Positions 18,308 through 26,295 of a stretch of DNA of 64,000 nt are shown one piece after another. This DNA comes from Bradyrhizobium tropiciagri. Its GTDB lineage: Bacteria; Pseudomonadota; Alphaproteobacteria; Rhizobiales; Xanthobacteraceae. Positions within the stretch are counted from its first letter, which is position 1, and every line of letters starts with the position of its first letter. A program made the position numbers and the translations under genes. The notes under the pieces were generated by a model. The model did no database searches. It had not been told where the DNA came from and was given only the letters and a program-made list of their open reading frames with translations. The stretch is taken from the NCBI RefSeq assembly GCF_001189845.1, contig NZ_LFLZ01000004.1, forward strand, positions 186,001-250,000, written 5' to 3'.

Positions 18308-19395
18308 CTGCATTCGTGGAACATGACAATCCCGGCCCATTCGCGACCGACGGCGAAATCGCCGCGATCAACCTGGAGAGCGCCCGCTGTGGTGCATGGG
18401 CACGTTTCGCGCAAGACCCGCGCCTGCCGGGCGTGGCTGAAGAGATTGTTGCTAATGAGCGTCTGGCTTCCCAGTTTTTAGGCGATCTGGACGTGCTCGA
18501 CCGTCTGGATACGCTCGCCTTGCAATTCGAACGCGCAGACGGATCGTCTCGAGCGCTCCTTGTTCAAGCCGAGGTAGCTTCGACAGCGCATCGCTTCGAC
18601 GATGCTCGTGTCTACCTCGCGCGCGCCGTGCGGATGGGCGCGCCCCGCGAGGCGATCGAGCGCCAAGTGTTGACAATCGATCAGGCCTGTGGCGTGGAGC
18701 TCGATGCAGTACTCGCGGCTCGCCACGGGTTCGCAACGGCGAGCGGCCGGCTCGAAGACCTCGTGCCTCTCGGCGCCGTGCTTGCCGATCTCGAGCGCTT
18801 CGCCGAAGCCGACGCGGTCTATCGGCAGGCGTTCTCCTCATACGATGATGTTTCGCCGTTCCCGCTGGCGTGGGTCTGTTTTCAGCTCGGCCTGCTGTGG
18901 GGCGAACTCGTGCCCATACCGGACCCGAGCCTTGCGGCGTTCTGGTATCGACGCGCGATAGCTTACTTGCCCGGCTATGTGAAGGCGCGTGTGCACCTGG
19001 CGGAAATTTGCGCGAGCGAAGGCCGCACCGGCGACGCGGAAGCGTTGCTCTTGCCGGCGCTTTCGAGCCGCGATCCGGAGGTCCGCTGGCGTCTTGCCGA
19101 TGTGCTGGTTGCGCAAGGCAGACTCGAGGAGGCCGAGAGGCAGCTCGATGCCGCGCGGTCCGGCTTCGATCAGCTTCTTGAGGGACATCTGCTCGCCTTT
19201 GCGGACCACGCCGCGGAGTTCTACGCCGGCAGCGGCAACGATTGCCGGCGGGCGCTCGAGCTCGCGCGCACGAATGTCGCCAATCGTCCTACGCGCCGTG
19301 CGCTCAAGCAGGCGCATGCCATCGCGGTGATTGCCGATGAGCCTGGAGCCGCAAGCGATCCACACGAAGCGCTCAGCGCAGGAGCCTCCGTATGA
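18304..19395 (+). CDS. Helical-repeat (TPR-like) protein
   Basis: A 363-residue soluble protein dominated by amphipathic helices with tetratricopeptide-like spacing. Segments around 150-190 (LGAVLADLERFAEADAVYRQAF) and 230-290 (AEICASEGRTGDAEALLLPAL, ADVLVAQGRLEEAERQLDAA) match the A/G/A positions of TPR units. It probably acts as a scaffold or chaperone for neighbouring proteins. The start overlaps the DUF4331 fusion stop by ATGA. Its last seven codons fall inside a 608-base repeat that recurs at 23870. Confidence 0.75.
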   Translation: MTAFVEHDNPGPFATDGEIAAINLESARCGAWARFAQDPRLPGVAEEIVANERLASQFLGDLDVLDRLDTLALQFERADGSSRALLVQAEVASTAHRFDDARVYLARAVRMGAPREAIERQVLTIDQACGVELDAVLAARHGFATASGRLEDLVPLGAVLADLERFAEADAVYRQAFSSYDDVSPFPLAWVCFQLGLLWGELVPIPDPSLAAFWYRRAIAYLPGYVKARVHLAEICASEGRTGDAEALLLPALSSRDPEVRWRLADVLVAQGRLEEAERQLDAARSGFDQLLEGHLLAFADHAAEFYAGSGNDCRRALELARTNVANRPTRRALKQAHAIAVIADEPGAASDPHEALSAGASV

Positions 19396-19414
19396 CAATC
19401 TCCAGGAGAACACG

Positions 19415-19801
19415 ATGATCAAAGTTAGCGTCATGTACCCGAACAAACCGGGTGCACGGTTCGACCACGATTACTACCGCACCAAACACCTGCCGCTCAT
19501 TAAGGCCAGGATGGGTGCGGCCTTGAAGTACTACACCATCGACAAGGGGCTCTCGGATCGGGACGGAAGAGCTCCGGGCGCATATGTCGCCATGTGCCAC
19601 CTGCTGTGTGACTCGCTTGACGAGTACCAGTCGTCGTTTGGACCGCATGCCCACGAGATCGACGGAGACATACGCAACTTCACTGATGTGACGCCGATCA
19701 TTCAGATCAGTGAGGTGGTGGTCGAGAACTCTGCAAAGGGCGAGACCGAGACACTGCGTCGAAGCTTGTCGCCAAACATGTCCGATCAGGTGATCCCATG
19801 A
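19415..19801 (+). CDS. EthD-family protein, copy 1
   Basis: A 128-residue dimeric alpha/beta-barrel protein of the EthD family, named after a protein required for ethyl tert-butyl ether degradation and found beside many oxidative pathways. Its core (MIKVSVMYPNKPGARFDHDYYRTKHLPLI) has the family YPxxxxxxFDxxYYxxxHxPL pattern, with His near residue 25. The ATG at 19415 follows CAGGAGAACACG. A near-identical copy lies at 23911. The stop overlaps the next small gene by ATGA. Confidence 0.85.
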   Translation: MIKVSVMYPNKPGARFDHDYYRTKHLPLIKARMGAALKYYTIDKGLSDRDGRAPGAYVAMCHLLCDSLDEYQSSFGPHAHEIDGDIRNFTDVTPIIQISEVVVENSAKGETETLRRSLSPNMSDQVIP

Positions 19802-19974
19802 AAAGAGTCATCGCACTTCTGTCTGCATTCAGCATGCCGGCGCAGGCACATGAATCACTCCTGCCACATGTGCATCCGCACGGAATGAGCATGTTGCCGG
19901 GGATCGACGCCGTCGGATGCGCGCTGCTCGTCGTTGCGTTGATTGCCTATTGGCGATTCGTGCGCGCGCCCTAA
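19798..19974 (+). CDS. Small His/Met-rich membrane peptide, copy 1
   Basis: A 58-residue peptide: a signal-like N-terminus (MKRVIALLSAFSMPAQA), a short exported segment with HVHPHGMSM, and one transmembrane helix (IDAVGCALLVVALIAYWRFV). The clustered His and Met residues would suit binding of copper or another soft metal, or heme, at the membrane surface; this is inference. The start overlaps the EthD stop. A 58-residue copy with four substitutions lies at 24308-24484. Keeping two copies supports it as a real gene. Confidence 0.7.
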   Translation: MKRVIALLSAFSMPAQAHESLLPHVHPHGMSMLPGIDAVGCALLVVALIAYWRFVRAP

Positions 19975-20017
19975 ACGCGAGTGTGAGAATGCGGCCCGAT
20001 TGATGAAAGGCGCCTCG

Positions 20018-21382
20018 ATGAAATCCATCTTGCCGAACACACTGTTCGATGACCGCCCGTTATTTTCGGGACTTCGGGTTCTCGATATCGCCAGCTTTAT
20101 CGCCGGCCCCTCCGCTACGACCGTGCTGTCGGACTTTGGTGCCGAAGTGGTCAAGGTTGAGGCTCCCGGGATTGGAGATCCATATCGGCAGACGTATCTG
20201 AGCCCACCGAATCCGTCCTCGAACGAGAACTACGCTTGGCAGCTCACCAACCGCAACAAGCGAAGCTTGGTCGTTGATTTGAAGAGTCCGCACGCAGTGG
20301 AGGTCTTGGCCCGGCTGATCAGATGGGCTGATGTCCTGGTGACAAACTTTCCTCCGCGGGTGCGACGGCGGCTGAGATTGAGTTATGAAGATGTCTCGCC
20401 GCTGAATCCGCGTCTCGTCTATGCAGATATCACCGGATACGGCGAATTGGGACCGGAGGCAGATAAGCCTGGATTCGATACGACAGCTTATTGGGCGCGC
20501 TCGGGCCTGATGCATGTCACGCGCGAAGCGTCCGGTCCCCCGGTTCTGCCGGTGCCAGGCATTGGCGATCATGCTACTTCGATTTCGGTCTACGCGGGCA
20601 TCGTGAGTGGGCTGTACCGACGTGAACTGACGGGTAAAGGATGCAATGTCCAGACTTCTTTGATAGCCAACGGAGTCTGGGCGAGTGCCATGTGGCTACA
20701 GGCTGCGCTGCAGAACGCGGAGTTCAGCGGCGAAATAGACCGACGTCGCCCACCGAACGCGCTCTTCAATAGTTACCGAAGCCAGGACGGTCGCTGGATA
20801 CTGCTTGCGTTCGTGCGGGAGGACAAGAACTGGCCCACATTCGCGAGCGCGATTGAGCGCCCCGACCTACTCGTCGACCCGCGTTTTGTCGATTCGGTGG
20901 TCCGTCACACTCACTCCGGCGCTTTGGTGACCGAGCTCGATCATGTGTTCGGCGCGTATCCCCTCGCGCATTGGAAGTCAGTTCTCGATGCGGCTCAGCT
21001 TCCCTATGGAGTGGTACAAGTTTGGGAAGAAATCGTGAAGGACCCGCAATTGCTGGCCAACCAGATCCTCGTTCCGGTCGCGGGCGGCACCGGCAACTTG
21101 AGAATGACCGTCGACAGCCCTTTGGTCATCATGGAGTCACCGAAGGTCGCGCCTCACTTGGCCCCGGAGCTCGGCGAACACACCTTCGAAATACTGCAGG
21201 AACTAGGCTTCGAAGCGGCGCAGGTCGACGATTTACTTGCCCGCGGCGTTATCCCGCAGTTGGCATCTCGAACGCGCAGTCACAGGAAGCAAACGAGCAT
21301 TTCAGAACTTCAGAAAGGAGCGAGTCATGTTGACGATAACCGAACCGATCGCAGCGGGAAAGCCGATATTCCATTGGGATGA
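20018..21382 (+). CDS. CaiB/BaiF family (class III) CoA transferase
   Basis: A 454-residue enzyme that moves CoA between acyl groups. N-terminal LFSGLRVLDIASFIAGPSATTVLSDFGAEVVKVE, then NRNKRSLVVDLKSP and ADVLVTNF, are all hallmark segments; the catalytic Asp is in GFDTTAYWARSG near 152. The ATG at 20018 is preferred since AAAGG lies at proper spacing; a start at 20003 is possible. The last 56 bases overlap the start of the acyl-CoA dehydrogenase gene. With the two dehydrogenases that follow it forms a short CoA-ester degradation module. Substrate unknown. Confidence 0.88.
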   Translation: MKSILPNTLFDDRPLFSGLRVLDIASFIAGPSATTVLSDFGAEVVKVEAPGIGDPYRQTYLSPPNPSSNENYAWQLTNRNKRSLVVDLKSPHAVEVLARLIRWADVLVTNFPPRVRRRLRLSYEDVSPLNPRLVYADITGYGELGPEADKPGFDTTAYWARSGLMHVTREASGPPVLPVPGIGDHATSISVYAGIVSGLYRRELTGKGCNVQTSLIANGVWASAMWLQAALQNAEFSGEIDRRRPPNALFNSYRSQDGRWILLAFVREDKNWPTFASAIERPDLLVDPRFVDSVVRHTHSGALVTELDHVFGAYPLAHWKSVLDAAQLPYGVVQVWEEIVKDPQLLANQILVPVAGGTGNLRMTVDSPLVIMESPKVAPHLAPELGEHTFEILQELGFEAAQVDDLLARGVIPQLASRTRSHRKQTSISELQKGASHVDDNRTDRSGKADIPLG

Positions 21383-22535
21383 CCCACTGCGACTGGACTT
21401 GCAGCTCACCAGTGCAGAGAAGGAAGTTCAACAAAAAGCTTCCAAGTACGCGCAGGAAACTCTTCTTCCTCGCGTACTCGAAGCCCACAGGACGGAGAAC
21501 TATGAGGGCATCCCGTCGCTAGTGAGGGAATTGGGTCAAAACAGCTTCTTGGGCATCAATCTGCACGGCTATGGTTTCCGTGGGCTGAACCATGTGGCCT
21601 ACGGTCTTGTATCTCGTGAGCTCGAGCGGGTCGATTCGGCATATCGAACCGTCTATAGCGTTCAGTCCAGTCTTGCGACGGAAGCGATCTACCTCAACGG
21701 CTCGGATGAGCAGAAGGAAAAATACCTTCCGGGATTAGCGAAAGGGGAACTGATCGCGTGTTTCGGCTTGACTGAGCCAAATCACGGCTCCGATCCCGGA
21801 TCGATGGAAACTAGGGCGACCAAAGTGTTTGGCGGCTATCAGCTCAATGGCCATAAGAAGTGGATCGGCCTCGCAACCATGGCAGATCTTCTTGTGACGT
21901 GGGCTAGAGATGAAGAGGGGATTGTCCGTGGTTTCATCGTCGAAAAGGGTACGCCCGGGCTGAGCGTGGAAAACATACGTGGGAAGTTTTGCCTGCGCGC
22001 CGCTCCAACCTGCGAATTCAGAATGGACAAGGCATTTGTTCCCGAGGCAAATATGCTTCCTAAAGCAAGGGGACTGTCGGCTCCGTTCATGTCCTTGAAC
22101 AAGGCGCGATTTAGTATCGCTTGGGGAGTCATCGGCGCGGCCGAGGCATGCTGGCAGATTGCGAGAGAGTACGTGTTGGAACGGAGACAGTTTCATCGAC
22201 CGTTGGCCGCAAACCAGCTCATTCAACGGAAGCTGGCCGATATGGAAACGCAAATCGCGTTGATGTCGCAGGCCTGTCTGAGAGTCGCAAGACTATTGGA
22301 CGAAGGGCAGTGTGCGCATGAAGCAATCAGCCTTGTCAAACGCCACTGCGCCAAGACGGCACTGGAGATCGCCTTGACGGCGCGAGACATGCTCGGGGCG
22401 AACGGCATCGTCGATGAGCATCATGTCATTCGGCATGTGCTGAATTTGATGGCTGTAAACACCTATGAGGGCACTGACGATATCCACGCGTTGATCCTCG
22501 GGCGCGCTCAAACCGGGATATCCGCCTTTAGCTGA
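21327..22535 (+). CDS. Acyl-CoA dehydrogenase, glutaryl-CoA dehydrogenase-like
   Basis: A 402-residue FAD enzyme. CFGLTEPNHGSDPGSMETRA and the C-terminal NTYEGTDDIHALILGRAQTGI are typical of the glutaryl-CoA dehydrogenase branch, with the catalytic Glu in YEGT near 380. HKKWIGLATMADLLVTWARD and FCLRAAPTCEFRMD are the flavin-contact strands. Glutaryl-CoA dehydrogenases oxidise and decarboxylate glutaryl-CoA in aromatic and lysine breakdown; since its neighbour is a CoA transferase, the substrate may be a related dicarboxylate (inference). AAAGGAG lies eight bases upstream of the ATG. Confidence 0.88.
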   Translation: MLTITEPIAAGKPIFHWDDPLRLDLQLTSAEKEVQQKASKYAQETLLPRVLEAHRTENYEGIPSLVRELGQNSFLGINLHGYGFRGLNHVAYGLVSRELERVDSAYRTVYSVQSSLATEAIYLNGSDEQKEKYLPGLAKGELIACFGLTEPNHGSDPGSMETRATKVFGGYQLNGHKKWIGLATMADLLVTWARDEEGIVRGFIVEKGTPGLSVENIRGKFCLRAAPTCEFRMDKAFVPEANMLPKARGLSAPFMSLNKARFSIAWGVIGAAEACWQIAREYVLERRQFHRPLAANQLIQRKLADMETQIALMSQACLRVARLLDEGQCAHEAISLVKRHCAKTALEIALTARDMLGANGIVDEHHVIRHVLNLMAVNTYEGTDDIHALILGRAQTGISAFS

Positions 22536-22691
22536 GCCTAGCGGACCGGTTCGTCAACAGGTGCTGCAACGACGTGGAAGGACGCGTCGGATGACTTGGC
22601 GCGTTCAGAAGTGCTGCGCGAAAGCGGGCGCGAGTCTGCGGGACGCGCGAGCGCATGGAATGGATGATCCAAATCAACGAGGAACGATACG

Positions 22692-23678
22692 ATGTCGCAG
22701 AACAAGGAAGTTCGAAAGATAACGATCGTTGGCACGGGAGCCATTGGCGCAAGCTGGGCGGCGCTGTACCTGGCCCGCGGCTTCAACGTCGTTGCGACCG
22801 ATCCGGCGCCCAATGCGGAAACCGACCTGCGTCGGTTCATCGATGCCGCTTGGAAGGCGCTCAAGGTACTTGGGCTTTCGCCGAATGCGTCGCAAGATCA
22901 TCTTGAATTCAAGCGCGACATTAAGCTTGCGCTCAAGGACACGGACTTTGTCCAGGAGAGCGGCCCTGAGCGCCAGGATTTCAAGATAAAGCTTTTTGCA
23001 GATATCGATCTGGCTACTCCCCCGACCTCGATTATAGCATCGAGTTCATCCGGGCTGACTATGAGTATCATCCAGTCCGCGTGTAAGCACCCCGAACGCT
23101 GCGTGATAGGCCATCCCTTCAACCCTCCGCACATGATTCCTTTGGTCGAGGTCGTCGCGGGCGAAAAGACCTCGCCAGAAACTGTGCAGCGAGCGCTCTC
23201 GTTTTACAGATCGATCGGCAAGAAGGCCATTCACGTTCGAAAGGAAATGGTCGGACATGTCGCCAACCGTATCCAAGGCGCGCTGTATCGTGAGGTCGTC
23301 TATCTGATCGAACAGGGTGTGCTGGACGTCGCTGATGCCGATGCCGCTGTGTGTTGGGGCCCGGGACTGCGCTGGGGCGTAATGGGGCCAAATCTGCTGT
23401 TCCACCTCGGTGGTGGCCGAGGCGGCATTGAGCATTTCCTGGAGCACCTCTCCGGTCCGATCTCGACATGGTGGAAAGACCTCGGGAAGATCACCGATTT
23501 TAGCCCTCAGATCAAACGAACAATCATCGATGGGGCGCTCAAGGAAGCTGGTGGGCGCTCCATAGAGGAACTGGAACAGGAACGCGACGCGATGCTGTTG
23601 CAATTGCTTGCCGCGCGCGCAAAGGCCGAATGGGTGGCGGAGCCGGATCTGTCTGAGCCTGTCGAGCCCGCGACGTGA
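22692..23678 (+). CDS. 3-hydroxyacyl-CoA dehydrogenase family protein
   Basis: A 328-residue NAD-dependent enzyme. The Rossmann motif GTGAIGASWAA is at about 14-24. The catalytic His is in GHPFNPPHMIPLVEVV and the Asn in HVANRIQGALYREVV. The single-domain length and PxxFxPPH pattern resemble L-carnitine dehydrogenase and lambda-crystallin-like enzymes as well as FadB-type dehydrogenases, so the substrate cannot be fixed. The C-terminal ~50 residues are a coiled, acidic tail. A 156-base gap with no gene precedes it, and GAGGAACGATACG lies before the ATG. Confidence 0.87.
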   Translation: MSQNKEVRKITIVGTGAIGASWAALYLARGFNVVATDPAPNAETDLRRFIDAAWKALKVLGLSPNASQDHLEFKRDIKLALKDTDFVQESGPERQDFKIKLFADIDLATPPTSIIASSSSGLTMSIIQSACKHPERCVIGHPFNPPHMIPLVEVVAGEKTSPETVQRALSFYRSIGKKAIHVRKEMVGHVANRIQGALYREVVYLIEQGVLDVADADAAVCWGPGLRWGVMGPNLLFHLGGGRGGIEHFLEHLSGPISTWWKDLGKITDFSPQIKRTIIDGALKEAGGRSIEELEQERDAMLLQLLAARAKAEWVAEPDLSEPVEPAT

Positions 23679-23730
23679 GCACGAAGGGAATGACGGAGAA
23701 GACGCCATCGTCGGCGCACGGAGGACCAGG

Positions 23731-23883
23731 ATGCGCTCCCCTTTGGCTCTAGGCCTGCTGATCATCCTATGCACTTCTGCAAACGCCGAAACGGCGCGTC
23801 ACTTCCGCCACAGCCACCGTGTAACCATTCAGTCCAGCCAAGGCATGTGCGTCCCTCCGAGCTGTTACGCAGCGCGGGAGCTT
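23731..23883 (+). pseudogene. Secreted small protein remnant fused in frame to EthD copy 2
   Basis: An ATG preceded by GAGGACCAGG starts a clear signal peptide (MRSPLALGLLIILCTSANAE) followed by about 30 residues with His and two Cys. The frame then runs without a stop across the repeat boundary at about 23870 into EthD copy 2, giving a 190-residue open frame (23731-24303). The most likely history is that the repeat landed in or next to a small periplasmic-protein gene and removed its 3' part. Whether a secreted EthD fusion is made is unknown. Confidence 0.5.
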
Positions 23884-23910
23884 CCGTATGACAATCTCCA
23901 GGAGAACGCG

Positions 23911-24303
23911 ATGATCAAAGTTAGCGTCATGTACTCGAACAAACCGGGTGCGCGGTTCGACCACGATTACTACCGCACCAAACACCTGCCGCTCATCAAG
24001 AGCAGGATGGGTGCGACCTTGAAGTACTACGCCATCGACAAAGGCCTTGCGGACCGGGACGGAAGAGCTCCGGGCGCATATGTCGCCATGTGCCACCTGT
24101 TGTGTGACTCGCTTGACGAGTACCAGTCGTCGTTTGGACCGCATGCCCACGAGATCGACGGAGATATACGTAACTTCACTGATGTGACGCCGATCATTCA
24201 GATCAGTGAGGTGGTGGTCGAGAACTCTGCAAGGGCGAGAACGATGCACCGCGTCGAACCTCGATCGGTCGAGGCTCGTTCTCACAACGATCCGATCAGG
24301 TGA
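23911..24303 (+). CDS. EthD-family protein, copy 2
   Basis: A 130-residue EthD-like protein, nearly identical to copy 1 over its first ~108 residues, with a different C-terminus (SARARTMHRVEPRSVEARSH). The ATG at 23911 has CAGGAGAACGCG upstream. The frame is also open upstream to a signal peptide (see 23731). The divergent tail suggests relaxed selection or gene conversion limited to the core fold. Confidence 0.8.
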   Translation: MIKVSVMYSNKPGARFDHDYYRTKHLPLIKSRMGATLKYYAIDKGLADRDGRAPGAYVAMCHLLCDSLDEYQSSFGPHAHEIDGDIRNFTDVTPIIQISEVVVENSARARTMHRVEPRSVEARSHNDPIR

Positions 24304-24307
24304 TCCG

Positions 24308-24484
24308 ATGAAAAGAATCATCGCACTTCTGTCTGCATTCAGCATGCCGGCGCAGGCAAATGTATCACTCGTGCCACATGTGCATCCGCATGGAATGAGC
24401 ATGTTGCCGGGGATCGACGCCGTCGGATGCGCGCTGCTCGTCGTTGCGTTGATTGCCTATTGGCGATTCGTGCGCGTGCCCTAA
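24308..24484 (+). CDS. Small His/Met-rich membrane peptide, copy 2
   Basis: 58 residues differing from copy 1 at only four positions (e.g. Val to Ile at 4, Ala to Val at 57). The signal segment, HVHPHGMSM motif and transmembrane helix are all kept, which argues for selection on the peptide. In this copy the ATG lies four bases after the EthD stop rather than overlapping it. It precedes the triheme cytochrome gene by 27 bases. Confidence 0.7.
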   Translation: MKRIIALLSAFSMPAQANVSLVPHVHPHGMSMLPGIDAVGCALLVVALIAYWRFVRVP

Positions 24485-24511
24485 ACGCGAGCAAGGCTTC
24501 AGGAGATCGTC

Positions 24512-25810
24512 GTGTTCAAGAAGTTGGTCTTTGCCGTCGTCGCGCTCGGCAGCCTCGGACTCGCAGGCTTCGGTTTGTTGGCATGGCAGCCTGCCATTGC
24601 CCCGGTCGCGCCTCCCGCGACGGTAAGCTTTGCGCCGGAGCTGGTCGCAAAGGGTGAAGCTCTTGCGGGCGGTGGCTATTGCGCGGCCTGTCACACGCGG
24701 AAGGGTGGGGAGAGGTTCGCCGGCGGCTACGCGATGGAAACCCCCTTTGGCGTCATCTATTCGACCAACATCACGCCCGATCCGGAGACCGGCATCGGCA
24801 CTTGGTCGGAGGCGGCCTTCGCGCGCGCGATGCAGAAGGGCGTTTCACGCGACGGCTCGCATCTCCTTCCGGTGTTCTCCTACGACCATTTCACCAAGCT
24901 CTCCGATGATGACGTGCGTGCGCTCTACGCCTACTTCATGACCAGAGCTCCGGTTCCTACCGAGCGGCAGCCGAACGGCATCCCGTTTCCATTCAACATC
25001 CGCTACCTGCAGGCGGGATGGAAGCTGTTGTATTTCCGGGCTGGTCGCTTCGAACCGGACGTCAGCAAGAGTTCGGAGTGGAATCGCGGCGCTTATCTCG
25101 CGCAGGGCTTGAGCCACTGCGGTGCCTGCCATACGCCGCGCAACCTGCTTGGCGCGGAGAAGTCCGGCAACGCTTATGGCGGCTCCGTGATTGACAACTG
25201 GGTCGCGCCGCCACTCACGGCCGCAAATCCCGCGCCAACACCCTGGACGCAGGAAGAGCTCTACGACTACCTGCGCACGGGCGCCAGCAAGGTACACGGG
25301 ACCGCCGCCGGGCCGATGTTCCCCGTCGTGCAGGGATTGGGCGCGCTGCCCGACTCCGACATCCGTGCGCTCGCGACCTATTTTGCCGATGTCGACAAGG
25401 CTGCGGACCGGCTGCCCTACGTCTCCGGCGCGGTCAGCCTTGCCATGTCCAGCACCTTGGCCAAGGAGGGCGCGCCGTCCGACCCCGACGCGCGGCTCTA
25501 CATCGCGGCTTGCGCGTCCTGCCATTACAATGCCACCAACGCGCCGCTTGCGGCCCGGCCAGACCTGTCGCTCAACAGCGCCGTGCATCTTGCCGATCCA
25601 AATAACTTGGTCCAGGTCATTCTGCGCGGCATCAGCGCCAAGGAAGGAATGCCCGGTGTCGTCATGCCTGCCTTTGGCAGCGCACTCAGCGATGCCGACG
25701 TTGTTCGCATCGCCGCGTATTTGCGGCGAACACGCACGGACCTACCGCCCTGGCCAGACCTCGCCGCGAAGATCGCTGCGATCCGGCGCCAGTACGACGC
25801 AGCAAAATAA
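24512..25810 (+). CDS. Triheme cytochrome c subunit of a membrane dehydrogenase
   Basis: A 432-residue exported cytochrome with an N-terminal anchor ([21 protein letters not shown]) and three heme-binding sites: CAACH at 57, CGACH at 203 and CASCH at 334. Met axial ligands are likely in segments such as [10 protein letters not shown]. Proteins of this build accept electrons from alcohol, gluconate or molybdenum aldehyde dehydrogenases and pass them to quinone or oxidase. The next two genes encode the 2Fe-2S and molybdenum subunits, so this is the third subunit of that complex. The start is GTG at 24512 with AGGAGATC upstream. Confidence 0.9.
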   Translation: MFKKLVFAVVALGSLGLAGFGLLAWQPAIAPVAPPATVSFAPELVAKGEALAGGGYCAACHTRKGGERFAGGYAMETPFGVIYSTNITPDPETGIGTWSEAAFARAMQKGVSRDGSHLLPVFSYDHFTKLSDDDVRALYAYFMTRAPVPTERQPNGIPFPFNIRYLQAGWKLLYFRAGRFEPDVSKSSEWNRGAYLAQGLSHCGACHTPRNLLGAEKSGNAYGGSVIDNWVAPPLTAANPAPTPWTQEELYDYLRTGASKVHGTAAGPMFPVVQGLGALPDSDIRALATYFADVDKAADRLPYVSGAVSLAMSSTLAKEGAPSDPDARLYIAACASCHYNATNAPLAARPDLSLNSAVHLADPNNLVQVILRGISAKEGMPGVVMPAFGSALSDADVVRIAAYLRRTRTDLPPWPDLAAKIAAIRRQYDAAK

Positions 25811-25827
25811 TCCATTGGAGATCGAGC

Positions 25828-26295
25828 ATGACGTCGTTTCATATCAATGGCCGCCTGGTGATGGTGGATGCAGAAGATGACATGCCCCTGTTGTGGGCGA
25901 TCCGTGACGCGATCGGCCTGACCGGCACCAAGTTTGGCTGCGGCATCGGCATGTGCGGCGCCTGCACGGTTCATGTCGGCGGCCGACCGACTCGCTCCTG
26001 TGTAACGCCGCTCGCGAGCGTCGCCGGCGCCGAGGTCACGACCATTGAGGGGCTTGAAGGAAAGCACCCGCTCCAGACGGCCTGGGCCGATCATCAGGTT
26101 CCTCAATGCGGCTACTGCCAGTCGGGCCAGATCATGCAGGCCGCGTCACTCATCAAGGACTTTCCCGCGCCAACCGATGAGGACATCGACGCCGTCATGG
26201 CCGGCAATCTGTGCCGCTGCATGGCCTATGTGCGCATCCGCAACGCGATCAAGCAAGCCGCCACCCAGGCCCGGAAGGTTGCCGCCGATGAGTAA
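25828..26295 (+). CDS. 2Fe-2S subunit of molybdenum aldehyde/heterocycle dehydrogenase
   Basis: A 155-residue iron-sulfur protein of the xanthine oxidase family small subunits (IorA/AldF type). The plant-ferredoxin cluster ligands are in [14 protein letters not shown] with a further Cys in SCVTPL. The second, all-helical cluster domain has [15 protein letters not shown] and [13 protein letters not shown]. The end overlaps the molybdenum subunit gene by eight bases. Such two-cluster subunits deliver electrons from the Mo site to the cytochrome encoded just upstream. Confidence 0.92.
   Translation: MTSFHINGRLVMVDAEDDMPLLWAIRDAIGLTGTKFGCGIGMCGACTVHVGGRPTRSCVTPLASVAGAEVTTIEGLEGKHPLQTAWADHQVPQCGYCQSGQIMQAASLIKDFPAPTDEDIDAVMAGNLCRCMAYVRIRNAIKQAATQARKVAADE

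Larger units (their letters stand above)
19374..19981 (+). repeat. Direct repeat copy 1 (EthD + small peptide)
   Basis: About 608 bases recur at 23870-24491 with high identity, except near the end of the EthD gene, where the copies diverge and differ by about 14 bases in length. Copy 1 begins inside the last codons of the TPR-like gene. Since copy 2 carries the same CAGCGC...GGAG...TCCGTATGA residue of that gene out of context, copy 1 is the likely source. Confidence 0.85.
23870..24491 (+). repeat. Direct repeat copy 2 (EthD + small peptide)
   Basis: Second copy of the block at 19374-19981, about 4.5 kb downstream and in the same orientation. The two copies bracket the CoA transferase, acyl-CoA dehydrogenase and hydroxyacyl-CoA dehydrogenase genes. 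Copy 2 has a diverged stretch at about 24228-24300 that changes the EthD C-terminus. Confidence 0.85.
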
